Of a stretch of DNA of 64,000 nt, positions 11,888-26,232 are shown piece after piece. The number at the start of each line of letters is the position of its first letter. Within the stretch, counting starts at the first letter, position 1. The stretch is from Kuschelorhynchus macadamiae (Eukaryota; Arthropoda; Insecta; Coleoptera; Curculionidae). The position numbers were made by a program, and so were the translations under genes. A model generated the notes under the pieces. That model was not told the DNA's origin and made no database searches. It saw only the letters and a program-made list of their open reading frames with translations. The stretch is from assembly GCA_030620095.1 (NCBI GenBank), contig JAUTXW010001351.1:496001-560000 (forward strand). The letters run 5' to 3'.

Positions 11888-12916
11888 TTGCTGGACTATA
11901 TCATATCTCATGCCGAAGGTGATCAACGACCCTATTTAAAAGTTCAAATATTAGGATACCCTATGCTAGGATTATTAGATTCCGGAGCCTCAAGAACAAT
12001 AGTAGGATTACCTGGACTTAAACTTCTGGAAACTCTTGGATACAAATTGATTAAAAATATTTCTAAATGCACAGTTGCTAATGGACAAAAATGTACAAGT
12101 ACTGGCTACCTTCAAGTACCGCTGACCCTTATGGGGATAACTCGTTTAATTGATGTTCTTGTTCTGTGTGACTTATATAACAAACTCATCCTTGGTATAG
12201 ACTTTTGGAAAGCTATGCAAATTATCCCAGATCTCAGACAGAATGTTTGGCATTTTACTGAAGACTCAGAATACCCTCAAATTTGCAGTATTTTGGATGA
12301 AGATTCCCTTACTGGAGAACAGAAAATCAGACTAAAGAACCTTGTCGAAGACAAATTAGCTCTGATGGGTACCGGACTTGGTTGTTGCAATGCCGCAGAA
12401 CATGTTATCGAAATGGAACCTAGTACTAAACCTATAAAGCAAAGATATTATCCAGTGTCGGTTTTTAAACAAAAGATAATTGATGAACAACTTGATGAAA
12501 TGATTTCTTTGGGAGTAATTGAAAAATCAAAAAGTCCTTGTTCTAGCCCTGTATGTTTAGCAAAAAAGAAGGATGGTTCATACAGGTTTTGTATAGCTTT
12601 TCGCATGGTTAATTCTAGAAGTAAAAAAGATGCCTATCCAATACCTTATATTTCTGCTATACTAGACGCCCATTACTTAAGCTCGATAGACATAAAATCT
12701 GCCTTCTGGCAAATACCTTTAAGTGAGTCATCTAAAGAATACACTGCTTTCGTAGTACCTGGCCGTGGATTATATCAATTCTGTAGGATGCCATTTGGTC
12801 TGCCAAACAGCCCAGCTACTTGGCAACGTGTTGTAGATAATGTATTGGGAGCTGACTTACAAAAAAAATGTAATGGTATATTTAGACGACATCATAATCA
12901 TAAGCAAGACATTTGA
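11888..12916 (+). pseudogene. Gypsy protease and N-terminal reverse transcriptase
   Basis: The aspartic protease active site is LLDSGASRTIVG, about 30 codons in. After a linker, RT fingers and palm follow, with SPCSSPVCLAKKKDGSYRFC, DAYPIPYISAILD, SSIDIKSAFWQIPL (first catalytic aspartate) and FCRMPFGLPNSPATWQR. The frame is lost at a run of eight A (12861-12868), just before the YLDD box, which lies in the next phase at 12879-12890. A one-base slip in the homopolymer explains the break. It may be a real mutation or a sequencing error. One apparent substitution is CIAFRMVN, where families usually have C.DYR.LN. Confidence 0.9.
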
Positions 12917-13640
12917 ACATGAGCATGTGAAGCTTACTTTAGACCGTTTGAAGAATGCAGGCTTAATGAATGTAGGCTTAATAGTCTCTTTGGAAAAATG
13001 TCACTTTTGTAGACCTGAGCTTCGATACTTAGGTTATATAGTCGATAAACATGGTTTAAGACCAGACCAAGAAAAGGTGGAAGCAATTGTAAATATACCA
13101 CCTCCGAAAAACATTACAGAAATTAGAAGATTCTTAGGAACTGCATCATGGTATCGTCGTTTTGTTCCAAACTTCGCCACTGTTGTAGCTCCAATCACAA
13201 AATTAACCAAAAAGAATGTCAAATGGGAATGGACACCTGATTGTCAAAGTGCATTCACTTCACTGAAAGAATCTTTAGTGACCGCACCAGTATTCACCTG
13301 CCCAGATTTCGAACGTTCTTTTACTTTGCAGTGTGATGCTTCATCATTTGGTTTAGGAGCTGTTCTATCGCAAAAATTTGGAGATGGTGAAAAAGTTATA
13401 TCTTACTTGTCCAGATCACTTACAAGACAGGAGCAAAAACTGACAGTTACAGAAAAAGAATGCTTAGCTGTTATTTGGAGTGTTGAAAAGCTACGTCATT
13501 ACTTAGGTATTCACTTCAAAATTATCACTGATCGTTACTTTTTACTTTGGTTACATAATCTAAAAGATCCACAAGGTCGCTTAGCTCGCTGGGCTCTCAG
13601 ATTACAACCCTATAGTTATGAATTAATTCATCGCAAATGA
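12840..13640 (+). pseudogene. Gypsy reverse transcriptase (YLDD) and RNase H
   Basis: This continues pol after the homopolymer slip. It has YLDDIIIISK with both catalytic aspartates, the thumb and connection (RYLGYIVDKHGLRPD, RFLGTASWYRRFVPNF), then RNase H with FTLQCDASSFGLGAVLSQ and TEKECLAVIWSVEKLRHYL. The usual TDH..L motif is TDRYFLL, so a conserved histidine is replaced. A duplicated phrase (NAGLMNVGLIVS) suggests a small insertion. The frame ends at a TGA (13638-13640). The following codons still read as the RNase H end (HIVPDFLSRS), so the stop is a nonsense mutation. Confidence 0.9.
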
Positions 13641-14921
13641 AAAGAACATATTGTTCCTGATTTTTTATCAAGATCTGTTCCAGTTTCAGTTGATGTTGTG
13701 AATCCAGATGACACTTTTACACCACTAGACTTCTCTAACACTACTGATAAATGGTATCATAGCATGCTTAAAAGAATTGAAGACAAACCTTCCAAATTTC
13801 TATCTTGGAAAATAGAAAATAATAATCTTTATAAACATGTTAATACTCAGACTCCAAACTTTTCTGCTAATGTTAGCTCTTGGAAAATAGTTATACCTAA
13901 AGACCATAGAAAAGACATTTTCAATCGCTGTCATGATATACCTGCTGCTGGATCATTCAAAACTTATTGGAAAATTCACCAGCTATTCTTTCCGCCAAAA
14001 ATGAAATGTAATATTGCTAATTATGTCAAGGCATGTAAATTGTGTGCACAATATAAAGTTGAACAAAAAGTACCTCCTGGTTTGATGGGTAATCGCTCAG
14101 ATATTAGTGAACCTTGGCAATGTATCAGTTTGGATTATCCAAACAAGGAAACACTCATGTTTCCCATTCCCATTCGATCTGCTATCACAAAATCCCTTGT
14201 GAAGTGTATAGAAGAAAGCATATTTTTAGTTTATGGCGCACCACAATCTCTTATCTGTGACAATGGTGTTCAGATGAAATCCAATGAATTTAAGAATTTG
14301 TGCCATAAATATAAAACTAGAATATTCTATACAGCTCATTATTATCCTCGTGCTGATCCTACTGAAAGAGTTAACAGAGTGATTAAGACAATGATTCGTA
14401 CCTACATAGACCAAACATATCATTGGATACTTGGGATGAAAACCTTGCTGCAATCGGATGTGCTTTAAGAACCTCTCGACATGAAACTACTTTACTTTAT
14501 TAATTTTGGAAGGGAACACAAATTATATGGCAGAGATTTTTCAGATGGAATAGCCAATGGTAATATTCCGGATAAAGATGACTATATTAAAGACCGCCAA
14601 GAAAAACTTGTTACATTATATGAAAAAATTGCAAGTCGAATAAAAATTGCACATACAAGGAACCAAACTCGCTATAACTTGAGAAGACGTCATGTAAATT
14701 ATTTACCTGGACAAAGTGTGTGGCGTAAAAATAAAGGTTTATCTGTTGCTATTAACTTTTATAGTGCCAAATTGGCCCCAGAATATATAGGACCTCTCAG
14801 GATTAAGAGAAAAACAGGGACATGTACCTATGAACTGGAAGATCATCGTGGAAACAGTAATGGAATTTGGCATGTTCAGGACTTGAAACCTGACAATCTT
14901 CCTGGCAATGATCAAAATTAA
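13641..14921 (+). pseudogene. Gypsy integrase with C-terminal GPY/F-like module, broken
   Basis: The zinc-binding region has the first histidine (RCHDIPAAG) and the paired cysteines (ACKLCAQ). The second histidine region is deleted. In the catalytic core I see the first aspartate (CISLDY), the second (ICDNGVQMKSNEF) and the glutamate (DPTERVNRV). About 25 residues expected after the first aspartate, including the FTK/FSKW segment, are missing. A frameshift follows at about 14460-14480. The next phase (14481-14921) holds FGREHKLYGRDF, a basic segment and KLAPEYIGPLRIKRK, a GPY/F-like module. The protein would not be active as written. Confidence 0.88.
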
Positions 14922-16222
14922 TACTATTTCTTTCCCTATTTTAACTTATTTTAAATTTTGACTTATCTTACCTTACCTTATGTTAACTTTTATTTTTTTA
15001 TATCTTTACCCTATTTTGACTTTGACTATATCTTGGATTTGACTTTGTACTCATGCAAGTTTGCACATCATTAGCATGACTTGTAAACCTATTGTGACTA
15101 CCTTTGGTTATAGAACCTTTTAGTGCAGCCTTTTGTTTTTTTTTATAGAAAGGCTGAGTGTTGTTGGGTGTTACCAAATGTCGTTTTCGACGTCCTCTCT
15201 GTACTATCCAGTTCAGAAGAGAACGGATTGATTGGAAGGGCTAGTTAGGTGTGTTGGTGTTTGTCCCCTGGCAGTCTCAATGAGCGTCCATAGAGCCCAG
15301 GTGGGAATGCCAACATGTCGGGAAGAATGCACAAAAAGCATTATGTAGATATTTAATTAACATCTAGCCGTTAGAACATAACATCTTGTCTGCATATTGT
15401 CTCGTGTGTATTTTCCTGAGCTCCAGTTGGTTAACTAGATTTCAGCAGGTTGGTGACAGTGGCAATACTCGGAACAACCTATTAAGTTGTTTTTGTCTTA
15501 TTAGTATTTGGTCTGCACGGTGCATAGCTGCTTGCGGCTAGGGCATCTTTCAGCCTAGTGGAGCTACATCCTACTTTCTTTAGCTTGGTGGGTCTAGAGG
15601 CACAACCTTTATCTTTTCTTTTAGTAACTTTTTTTGATTGTTTACCTACCTCCTGACTGCTTAGTCAAACAGAGTTGAGGGGCGACTCGAAGGTATGCCT
15701 GATTCAAGGCCAATGAACGAGGTGCTCCCATGTTTCTTGAGGTGTCACGCAACGCTGGCCACACTCTAACCCAACATCTTTATTGGAGTGTAAATTGTTT
15801 TGGGCACGCTTTTTAGAAGTTCCGAAACCCTGCAGGGCAAGGTAGCCTGGAACCTGTGTTTGTTTTTCTTGTTTCAGCATTAGCTTTATTATTATTGTAC
15901 CTTTTGTAGTTATTGCTACCATGCCTTGGTTACGTTTTGTATCCCTTTGATTGGGTTACTGATTATTTAAAGTAATGATTTAATATTTATTTTCTCTTAT
16001 ACTTACCTTAGTTTTTCTATTAGTCATTTCTTTCTTAGGACTTATCCTTACCTTTTACTTTTTGAACACTCCTCTCAGTGGGCTCTGAAGTATAGTGTCA
16101 TTGGCGACTGGAAAATGTAATTTCTTTACCTCACCTCTATGTAATGATATATTTTTTTTATTTAAGGCTTATCGTCGGTCAACTTTTAGTAGTAAGTTTC
16201 CCTCCTTTCGATGGGAAGGGGG
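14922..16222 (+). other. Untranslated 3' region of Gypsy element, possible nested LTR
   Basis: About 1.3 kb between the end of pol and the purine tract at 16213-16222. No coding frame is supported. One stretch might be an LTR: TGTTGGGTGTTACC (about 15162), preceded by a purine-rich GAAAGGCTGAG, runs to a TTTCAGCA near 15446. It is followed by TTGGTGACAGTGG, which resembles a primer-binding site. There is no second copy in the window to confirm this, so I leave it as a possibility only. Confidence 0.45.
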
Positions 16223-16292
16223 TGTTGTAACATTTTAATTTCGTCACTACATTTTAATGCATAAAAATCCGTAAATCCGGTACTGTAAGTCT
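16223..16292 (+). repeat. 3' LTR, first part
   Basis: Starts TGTTGTAACATTTTAATTTC directly after the purine tract GGGAAGGGGG. The first 70 bp match the 5' copy. The 3' boundary is unresolved because the 5' copy is truncated. The true LTR probably continues into the following segment. Confidence 0.85.
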
Positions 16293-18797
<2,505 letters not shown>

Positions 18798-18919
18798 TAT
18801 CAAGCATTTGTTTATAGTCCCTGAAAAAAGCTATCCAAAACAGCAAGCATACAAATCGAATGTTTTTTGTTCGGTTATAGCCTTGTTTATTCTTCGCAGA
18901 TTACGTGCAAATGCAAGTT

Positions 18920-19520
18920 AAGTTGCAGATACAGATACAGATATAGATAATTTATTGATTTAAAATTATATCAATATAACCATATCTGTTACAAATCTTT
19001 AATATTAAAATCATTCACAATAATTAAAACAGTAAAAATAAAAACATTTATGAATAAAAAAAAAGTAACACTCTAACATGTCACCATCTAGAAATTCACT
19101 GAATGAGTAAAAGTCCTTTACCAGTGAAAAGTTTTTTATTCTGGTTCTAAATTGCCTCTGCGGGAGATCCCTGACAGTTTTGGGAAGGCTAGTAAAATAT
19201 CTTGTGGCCAAGAAATTTGGCCCATTCTGACATGAGGTCCGAATGGTCACTTTAGGTCCGAAAAATAGAGTACTGATATCATCCTTATTTCGAGTATAAT
19301 ATGAGTGGAAGTCACCATTCATGGTGAATTTAAGTCACCATTCATGGTGAACTTTTGGATGTTGGTTTTAGCATTAAGAAAGTTTTCAGAAATAAAAACG
19401 CAAGCTCAATAAACTTAGATTTACAATCAACTCTGTAACTAAGACCCGAAATAATTCTGATTGGCCGTCTCTGCAGCGCAAAAGTTATTACCTACGAAAG
19501 GAAACGTTCTCTTTTTGAAA
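18920..19520 (-). pseudogene. LINE C-terminal RT fragment, 3' end with (GATACA)n-type tail
   Basis: Read leftwards from about 19480, the minus strand gives LQRRPIRIISGLSYR, an upstream segment of the RT C-terminal region. After a frame change, the frame 19322-19011 reads HSYYTRNKDD, ARYF-like LATRYFTSLPK and FYSFSEFLDGD. These are the conserved phrases at the C-terminus of jockey/CR1-like LINE proteins. The element ends in GTATCTGTATCTG repeats near 18930, a typical LINE simple-repeat tail. A 20-bp segment with ATTCACCATGAATGG is duplicated at about 19312-19345. The piece is 5'-truncated and frame-broken. Confidence 0.7.
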
Positions 19521-19584
19521 AGTACTATACACAAGATATGAGAGCACAAAGCACTTTTCTAATGGGTGATGGCCAAGGGCATGT

Positions 19585-20641
19585 GTGCATGTTAAAAACT
19601 ATTTTAGAATACATTCGGTGTTAACGATAAAAAAGTACGTGTTCTTATTGGAAAGAAGAAAATGGGTGAAACCTATTATAATGATAAATGCTGCTCCAAA
19701 ATCTTCTAAAGCCGACCGCTTTGTGGTAAAAAACTACATAAACATGATTGCAAAAGAAATTAATCATTATTTACCTTACCTTAGTACTGGCTTAAATATT
19801 CACAGACTGTTTAACGCTTTTACGCAAATACACCCAGGTTCGCTACTAACCTAGAAATTTTATGATCTGTTTTATCAAGTTTTTTTCCAACCTATATTTC
19901 CATAGACTACGAATCCATACGCGCAGCGCATGTGACAAACAAATTAAAGCCAACATTAAGTCAAGTCAATTTGCCAAAATTGGACTGGATATCTATCATC
20001 GAAATGTTGAAAGAGCAAGAGGGATATTAAAACAAGGAACGATTAAAACGCAAGATCCTGGAAGTTCAAAGTATTGTTTATCTATAGATCTACTACACAC
20101 AGTGACATGTTCTACCTTTCGGAGCTATCTTGCTATAACTTAGGAGTTCATAATGGGGATACGAATGAGGCCTACATGTGCATTTGGAATAAGGGAATAG
20201 CTTCTCGTTTAGTTAACAAAATTGCATCACGTCTTCTATATATTGTTAACCGTGGACTGACTCTGAAGAAGCATTTGGTAATATGGTGTGATAATTGCGA
20301 GAGCCAAATTGAGAATTGGATTTTATTATTTACCTTGCTCTTTTTGGTGGACATGGTGTTTTCCATACTTTTGAAGAGAAATTTCTTGTAAGGACCAAAG
20401 TTTCATGCCCTACGATAGAGATTTTGCTTTATTAGAAAAACGCAAGAAGTTAACTAAAACCTATGTACCCTCAGACCACCCTATAGTAAAATTGGCAAGA
20501 TACGCTCCATCATTTAATATTATTGACATGACCTCATGCGGCTTTTGGGACCTAAAACGAGCAACAGATGATTGTATTACCACTACGAAGTTAAATATTA
20601 TTAAAGCTACAGTGATAAGGATCGAAGGGGCGAATCCGTAA
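19585..20641 (+). pseudogene. DDE-type transposase relic, insect family, unnamed
   Basis: Successive frames on the plus strand (19585-19854, 19862-20143, 20074-20391, 20405-20641) read as parts of one protein with several frameshifts. Recognisable phrases, in order, are NYINMIAKEINHY, GLNIHRLFNAFTQIHPG, FYLSELSCYNLGVHNG, LVIWCDNCESQIENW and SF/MPYDRDFALLEKRKK. I recall this layout (Y-L-V-H, then YSDNC-GQN, then H-DRDF--E) from widespread uncharacterised insect proteins of apparent transposon origin, but I cannot name the superfamily. The DNC-like aspartate is kept. No terminal inverted repeats were found. Confidence 0.55.
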
Positions 20642-20670
20642 TTTGTTAAGATATAAACTTCATTTTCCAA

Positions 20671-22929
20671 ATATTTTCGTTCTTCAAGAAGGGATGTAAA
20701 TTAATGTTTTAAAGAAAGGCAAAACTTTATCTTAGAGAGGCTAATATAATTAAGAAAGCAAGGTATCAGAAAATAAAAAGGTATGATTTATGGTTTAGGA
20801 GAACAAAACAACAAAAATGTGTTTTATGAATGTTTATTTATTCAAAATCAGTTATGGCACTTTAGGTCTTTTCTTAATTTCACTTGTTTAATTAAAAATA
20901 CTTTTATTTTTTAGGTTTTCAAATATTTGTTAAGGAGTATGTTTTCCGTTCTGTTTTAAATGCATATTCTCAGTAAAAAAACTTTACTTAATAAACTCCT
21001 CTGAGTTTTATTTAGTTTTTATAGATTATCTCAAAACTTGTTTTCCTTGGCACTTAGGACCTTTCTAATTTCTACTCTTTGATTATTTTATAAAAGTTCC
21101 TATAACTGTTACACAAATTAACAATAATTTTTTTATAAAACCTAAATTCAAATGTTTATAATTATTTTATAACGATTGCAAATCCATTTTGTAATAATTC
21201 CTTAGACTTTTTTTCAAAAAGTGTTTTATTTGTTAGTTGTAAAAACATTTATAAAATAAAGTAATGTAATAGATTTGTTTCAAAAAGAATTCTGTTTTTA
21301 CTTCGAATCTCAAGTAATAAATTAGTGCTACGAAAAGCCGCAATAAATCAAATATATAATTATAAATTAATATATAGCACTTTGGTATTATAATAATAAT
21401 ATGTATGTGCTACTTAGGACGTATAGGTCGTTGGCACTACGAGAAATTTAATTGAAGTTTATTACGGAATCGCATCTTCAGCTACAAATAAATCCACATT
21501 AATAGAAAAGTAACTACTTACCAGTTAAACTAATCAGAGCTTGGTATCTGTAGCTTATCTTTTTTGCGTAAGTAATTTCACTTCACTTAATCTTCGTTAA
21601 CAGTTAGAACATTTCAATTGTGGTTTGAGATTATTTGTAAATAAGTCATTAGAAATCAAGTAAAGTATTATGTGCTCATTTTTATTATATCCTATAATTT
21701 ACAGAAATATCTGTTAAAAAGGAGGGAGGAATAGTAAAAGATATTATAGGTTTGTACTAAAAAGCCCAATAACGCAAGTTTAAATTCATAGTTAGGGCCC
21801 TAACATTTTTCAAAAGTCCCGAAATATGCCGCATTTATACCCTTTTTAATATACGCCCCTCAATTGATTTTATAATGCAATAACTAAATGTGTTAAAAAA
21901 GCAATGAAAAAAGATTTTTGCGGTAATTACTGTATAAGTATTAATTAAAAATGCTCTTATCTCTCTGACAATGTTTTCAAATTCTCTCATTTCTTCTAGA
22001 ACCGCGGACAAATAGACATTTTTTAGGATTAAATTTTTTTTTTTTTTATTTTAAATGGAACCCCTATTTATATATTTATATGTTTTTCTGCCCTTCGATA
22101 GCCTGATATCAGATATATCCTTTTCAAAAATGCCGAGCTTGGAAATGTTTATTTAAGAAAACCGTTAATTTGAACGAATTGCGTCTAGACACAGGCGGTA
22201 ATTATGCTTTCGTACATTTTCGTTCCACACCAGCGCAATGATGGAATTAAAAAGATATGTTAATTTTGCATTTTTAGATTTTAAAATTAATTTGTAAAAT
22301 ATTTGCTTTGAACCTATTTACAAACTTCTTGCGAAACCATAACTACAAAATAACCCTTATGTACGTGTTGCGTCAGTTATTAAATAAATTCGTTATTAAA
22401 TGTAATCTAGTTGTATTTTTTACCGATTTCTAAAATGTTTAACCAAATCAAAAAGCATTTTTAGTAATCACATGCAATAACAAAATTAATAGCAATATCC
22501 AAACGCAGGTTTTATACAGTAGACCAAAAGAAGGCCCCATTAAGAAAGTCGATTTTGTCAAAGGTGCAACGATTTAGAAATAGAGGCACTTTGGGGAGAA
22601 TCAAGTGAGCGGCGTGACAACCCAGCAGTTTTAAACCTCACGCTTCCGAACAAAGATGCTATATGTGTGAAACAATTCTAGATTTTTTTTTTTAGATTTG
22701 ACGAGACGATTTTCTAATGCGCGAATATAAATGTCAGACGAACCAATATTTTATCTGAACAGATAGGTTAATAAACATAATTGCCGCATATAGGGAAAGT
22801 AAAATCTTGGAGAATTTTTTTAATTTAAAAGAGATTTGTTAAAAGAAAATATTTGAATGTATTCCGTTTCCAAACTTGGTTAACCGGTCCAATTAACAGA
22901 AGTCTGACAGCGGTTTTTTAAAAACGAAA
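20671..22929. other. Intergenic, nothing recognised
   Basis: More than 2 kb of AT-rich sequence with long T runs (for example 22028-22043). Short GGCACTTTAGGTC/GGCACTTAGGACC-type repeats occur at about 20855, 21050 and 21408. I see no coding exon, RNA gene or defined element. Confidence 0.5.
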
Positions 22930-23507
22930 CGTTGGTTGCCCCCAACAAAATTCAGCGATCAATCTGGTGACACTGTTGACAGTTATTTTCAGAATCCGTG
23001 TTCCGTAAATAACCAATCTTTCAGATAGCCGGTAAAACCGAAACCAAGATTGGAAACGAAATACGGCCTTGGTGTGCGCTGTCTTCCACCAATGTGTATG
23101 GTTCTTTTTTCTTTGAGAAAAATACTGTCCTCGGAGTTTACTACACCGAATTTCTATCCGCAACATGAGGAGGGTGGAATAATTGAAGACATATACGTAC
23201 TTACAACAAGACACCCTAGCGTATTATTCCTATATTGAAAGATCGAGTTATTCCAAGCAGGTGGGTAGGCAAGACAAGCCCTATATCATTTCCGTATTCC
23301 CTAGATCTAACGAATCCAGACTTTTTTCTGCGAAGGAAAGGTGTACTCCCTGTACAACGAAATGTGGAAAAACTTAAAATTAATATAAGAAATCTTATAA
23401 AATTAATTCTCCAAGAAATATTTCAAAATGCATATGGAAGTTTTATTTTTAGATTGAGGAAACCTGTGCAAGTTAATGGAGGGCATATATTACAATTATT
23501 ATTATAG
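22930..23507 (+). pseudogene. Tc1/mariner-like (DDE/D) transposase, central to C-terminal part
   Basis: The plus strand reads TYLQQDT near 23186-23205 (the catalytic-aspartate box usually written LQQDGAP.H). One phase later comes RWVGKTSPISFPYSLDLTNPDFFLRRKG (23255-23341). It corresponds to the RWIGR...WPPRSPDLTPLDFFLWG block of many insect mariner-like transposases. The end of the gene (QVNGGHILQLLL) follows and terminates at 23507. Upstream to about 22930, weaker, frame-broken resemblance continues. The proline and tryptophan changes and frameshifts show it is dead. Confidence 0.65.
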
Positions 23508-23761
23508 TTTGGATTCGTTAAATTTGTTGTGTCGACTATAAAATAAAATAAGACTTATCAAAAATACTACTTATTATTTTACAAAATTTTATTTATATCA
23601 CTGAGTACATATATAATTAATTTCAAAGACTAGCGCCGAGAGAAATGCGGTAACTAAGCTTTCATGTGCTGATACATAAAATAAGTGATAGAAGCGGTTT
23701 TACGACAATCCAAAAAAAGCCTAACATGATGATGTTTTCCTCGGTTTTTCGATTTTTATAT

Positions 23762-23904
23762 GTCCGGAACGTAGGCCGCAAGCTACCAGTGATACGTAAA
23801 CGTGGATATTCAACCGCTTACATTCTTTGAGCTATTGCCGCATTTTGAAGACATTCGAAATAAACAGTAATCATGTGAACAGCTTCATCATTGGTAAAAG
23901 GCAT
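23762..23904 (-). pseudogene. Mariner-like transposase N-terminus, opposite strand
   Basis: The minus strand from ATG at 23904 reads MPFTNDEAVHMITVYFEC, then LQNAAIAQRM, a TAA, then AVEYPRLRITG. This matches the usual N-terminus of the same transposase type as the fragment at 22930-23507 (a short helix-turn-helix region starting M.FT..E...M..VYGE). It runs towards that fragment on the opposite strand. An internal inversion of one element, or two separate fragments, would both fit. Confidence 0.5.
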
Positions 23905-24556
23905 TTTAAAAGCTTAGTGTGAGCAACTAACATACATTATGCTGCATCTCAACAAAATTTGACGTTTCTTTGCAATGTTCTTAGGTATTTGTTTTACTTT
24001 CCATGGTTTGTTTATTAATATATAGCTACTCATACTTAAATAGTTAATATGCGCCTAAGCACGAATTTTGCTTTTTTTATTAAAAGTTACTTTTAGCATT
24101 ACTTACTTTTTAACATTTTTATCTACAATTTTGGAGAAAAAATGAAAAATCTTATCAAAATCCAATGAATTTTCTCATTAAATCTTCTTTCACCGAGATT
24201 TTAGGCTAGAAACAAGATATCGAGGTGCGGTTTTCCCTAGCTTGTTTGCACACCATTTTGCTATTCTTTTATTTATTTTTTATTATATAATACAATTAGA
24301 AATTTTTTAAAGAAATTTTGCAATTTCTGTCGTAATATCGAAAAATGCTCTCTAGTGGCGACGTAACAAATTACAATCATCACAAATAAAACTTAAATGT
24401 TAAACTCTGTAAAACCCGTTTTTAAAAACAATTTTTATTTCCAAAATTAATCTTAACAGTTCAACATCTGATTCTAAACTAAACTACTTGGTTCACACGC
24501 AAAAAGCATCTCGGCGACGGAAAACGCTGATGTTGCTTGTTCCCTGGTTCAAGGTT

Positions 24557-24618
24557 GGCTTGCCTACGTGAGAACGATGAAGGTTATTATAATAACACGG
24601 ATAAGGTGTCCCATAACT
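24557..24618 (-). repeat. 3' LTR start (continues left, end unresolved)
   Basis: On the minus strand it begins AGTTATGGGACACCTTATCC immediately after the polypurine tract AGGGTGGAGG (24619-24628). 62 bp are identical to the 5' LTR start. The LTR continues leftwards through an AATAAA-containing stretch near 24440. Its end could be anywhere from about 24340 to 24420. Confidence 0.85.
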
Positions 24619-24627
24619 CCTCCACCC

Positions 24628-26203
24628 TTAGAAGGAAGCATCCTCTGGGAGGCTGATTTTCTTCGCTACTTCTTCTGACTTGGCTTCTTGCACCACAGCT
24701 GGATTTCCTCTTTTCTTCCATTTTAGTACCAAGTATATAATAGTGGCTATTATGGAAACATACAGGATGATTGTCCAGATGCTAGGAATGTGAAGTTGGA
24801 CCTTCTTCTTCCGCAATTGGTATAATGGTATTTGCAGGTATACCCTTAAAATCTAATTTTTCAAGGTCTATTTCAAATTTTGGGCTACCATGTTTTTGTT
24901 TCCCTAATTGCAGGTTAAAGTCGATAATTAAAGGTTTTCCGTGACTTGCTTCTTGAAATGAAATTTCTTTGCTCCTAAACGATATTTTGCAAACGTCTTT
25001 TTTGATAAGGAAAATCCCTTTAAGCGAATATGTGTCTATCGACTTTTCGCATTCGACTTCGATTTTTTCCTCTATTGGAAAGACTGCAAGATACTGGTTT
25101 ATTTCAAAAATTTGTTCAATGTGATTTTCGGGTATTTTGAGTTTGGCAAAAACGCAATTACTCGAATTTTGATTGACAAGAATATTTTCTTCGCAAAGTG
25201 CTCTGTAATTAGCCATGTTATTTTTTGGACAATGACACCATTTACCTTTAGTGCACTTGTCGAATAGAGGCTTTATTGAACCGTCGTTTTTGTTTTGGAG
25301 TATATAATTAGTATTTGGTACTATTGTGAAAAATTCTGAGTCCTGTTTTGAAGGAATAGGCAGTATATAGAATAAGTTAAATTCATTATCAAAATCGATA
25401 GGAATGGACAAGAAATAAGTAATTTGATTAACGTCTATTTTGCAATTGATTTTTAGAAGGGATTCGAAATTTAAGATGTTTTCGTATCTTAGGTCGTAAG
25501 GTAAAGAATTTTTGTAGTGAAATGCGATTCTTGTAATTTCATGGAAAAGTTCTTGAGAGTTTATTATACTAGGATGTAAGGTGTTTAATTTACAAAATGT
25601 TATTGAATTTTTGATATCTTGGAGTGTGTTAAATATTGCGTTATACAGGATGTTTAGCTGGTTAAACAAGTCCTTTGCAAGTAAAATGTTATTATTTTTA
25701 GAATTCTCTTTAACAATTTGGTGAAGTTGTATTATTCGTGATTTAAGAAGTATTTTATTATGTTGGATATTTTGTACTGTCGAATTAAAATTATCAATTA
25801 TTTGTTTGTTTACAGAGTATTGATATTTTAATTGACTTTGTAAGTTATTTTCGTTTTTCTCGAGATGATTTAAAATTTTGTATATTTTTTCACCGTCAGA
25901 GGCGTCTAGATTCCCTGTGATGCTCTTAATTATAGAACCAAATCCATCGATTAAACCTCTTTTCGAGATCTTATTTTTTCCGTGAATTCTAATGTTATTT
26001 AGTTTTTCTAAAATTAATATTTTACTATACTTAATTATCTTATCGTAGTTTTCTAATTCTTTACTTAACATGCTATCATTAATATAACTAAATCTAAGAT
26101 TATCATACTGCATATTTAACTTATCATACTCCTCGTATAATGGTTGGAGATTATAATAATGTACAAAAGTGTGTTCGCTTCTCTGAAGACGTGCAGAGCC
26201 CAA
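24628..26203 (-). pseudogene. env: Errantivirus envelope (F-like fusion protein), frameshifted
   Basis: Envelope glycoprotein related to the baculovirus F/errantivirus Env family, which mediates membrane fusion. The main frame (26203-24782) has HTFVHYYNLQPL at its N-terminal end. A cleavage-like KISKR|GLIDGFG lies near residues 78-88, followed by GNLDASDGE, heptad-rich helices and paired cysteines (KGKWCHC, YRALCEE). The membrane anchor and cytoplasmic tail (WTIILYVSIIATIIYLVL, then KWKKRG) are in another phase (24816-24628), so a frameshift separates ectodomain and anchor. No signal peptide is encoded next to the main frame. A splice acceptor at 26275-26274 suggests it came from an upstream exon. 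The cleavage site lacks the full R-x-K/R-R form. Confidence 0.85.
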
Positions 26204-26232
26204 GTCTATGGGAAGTACGCCTAGGTTTTCGG

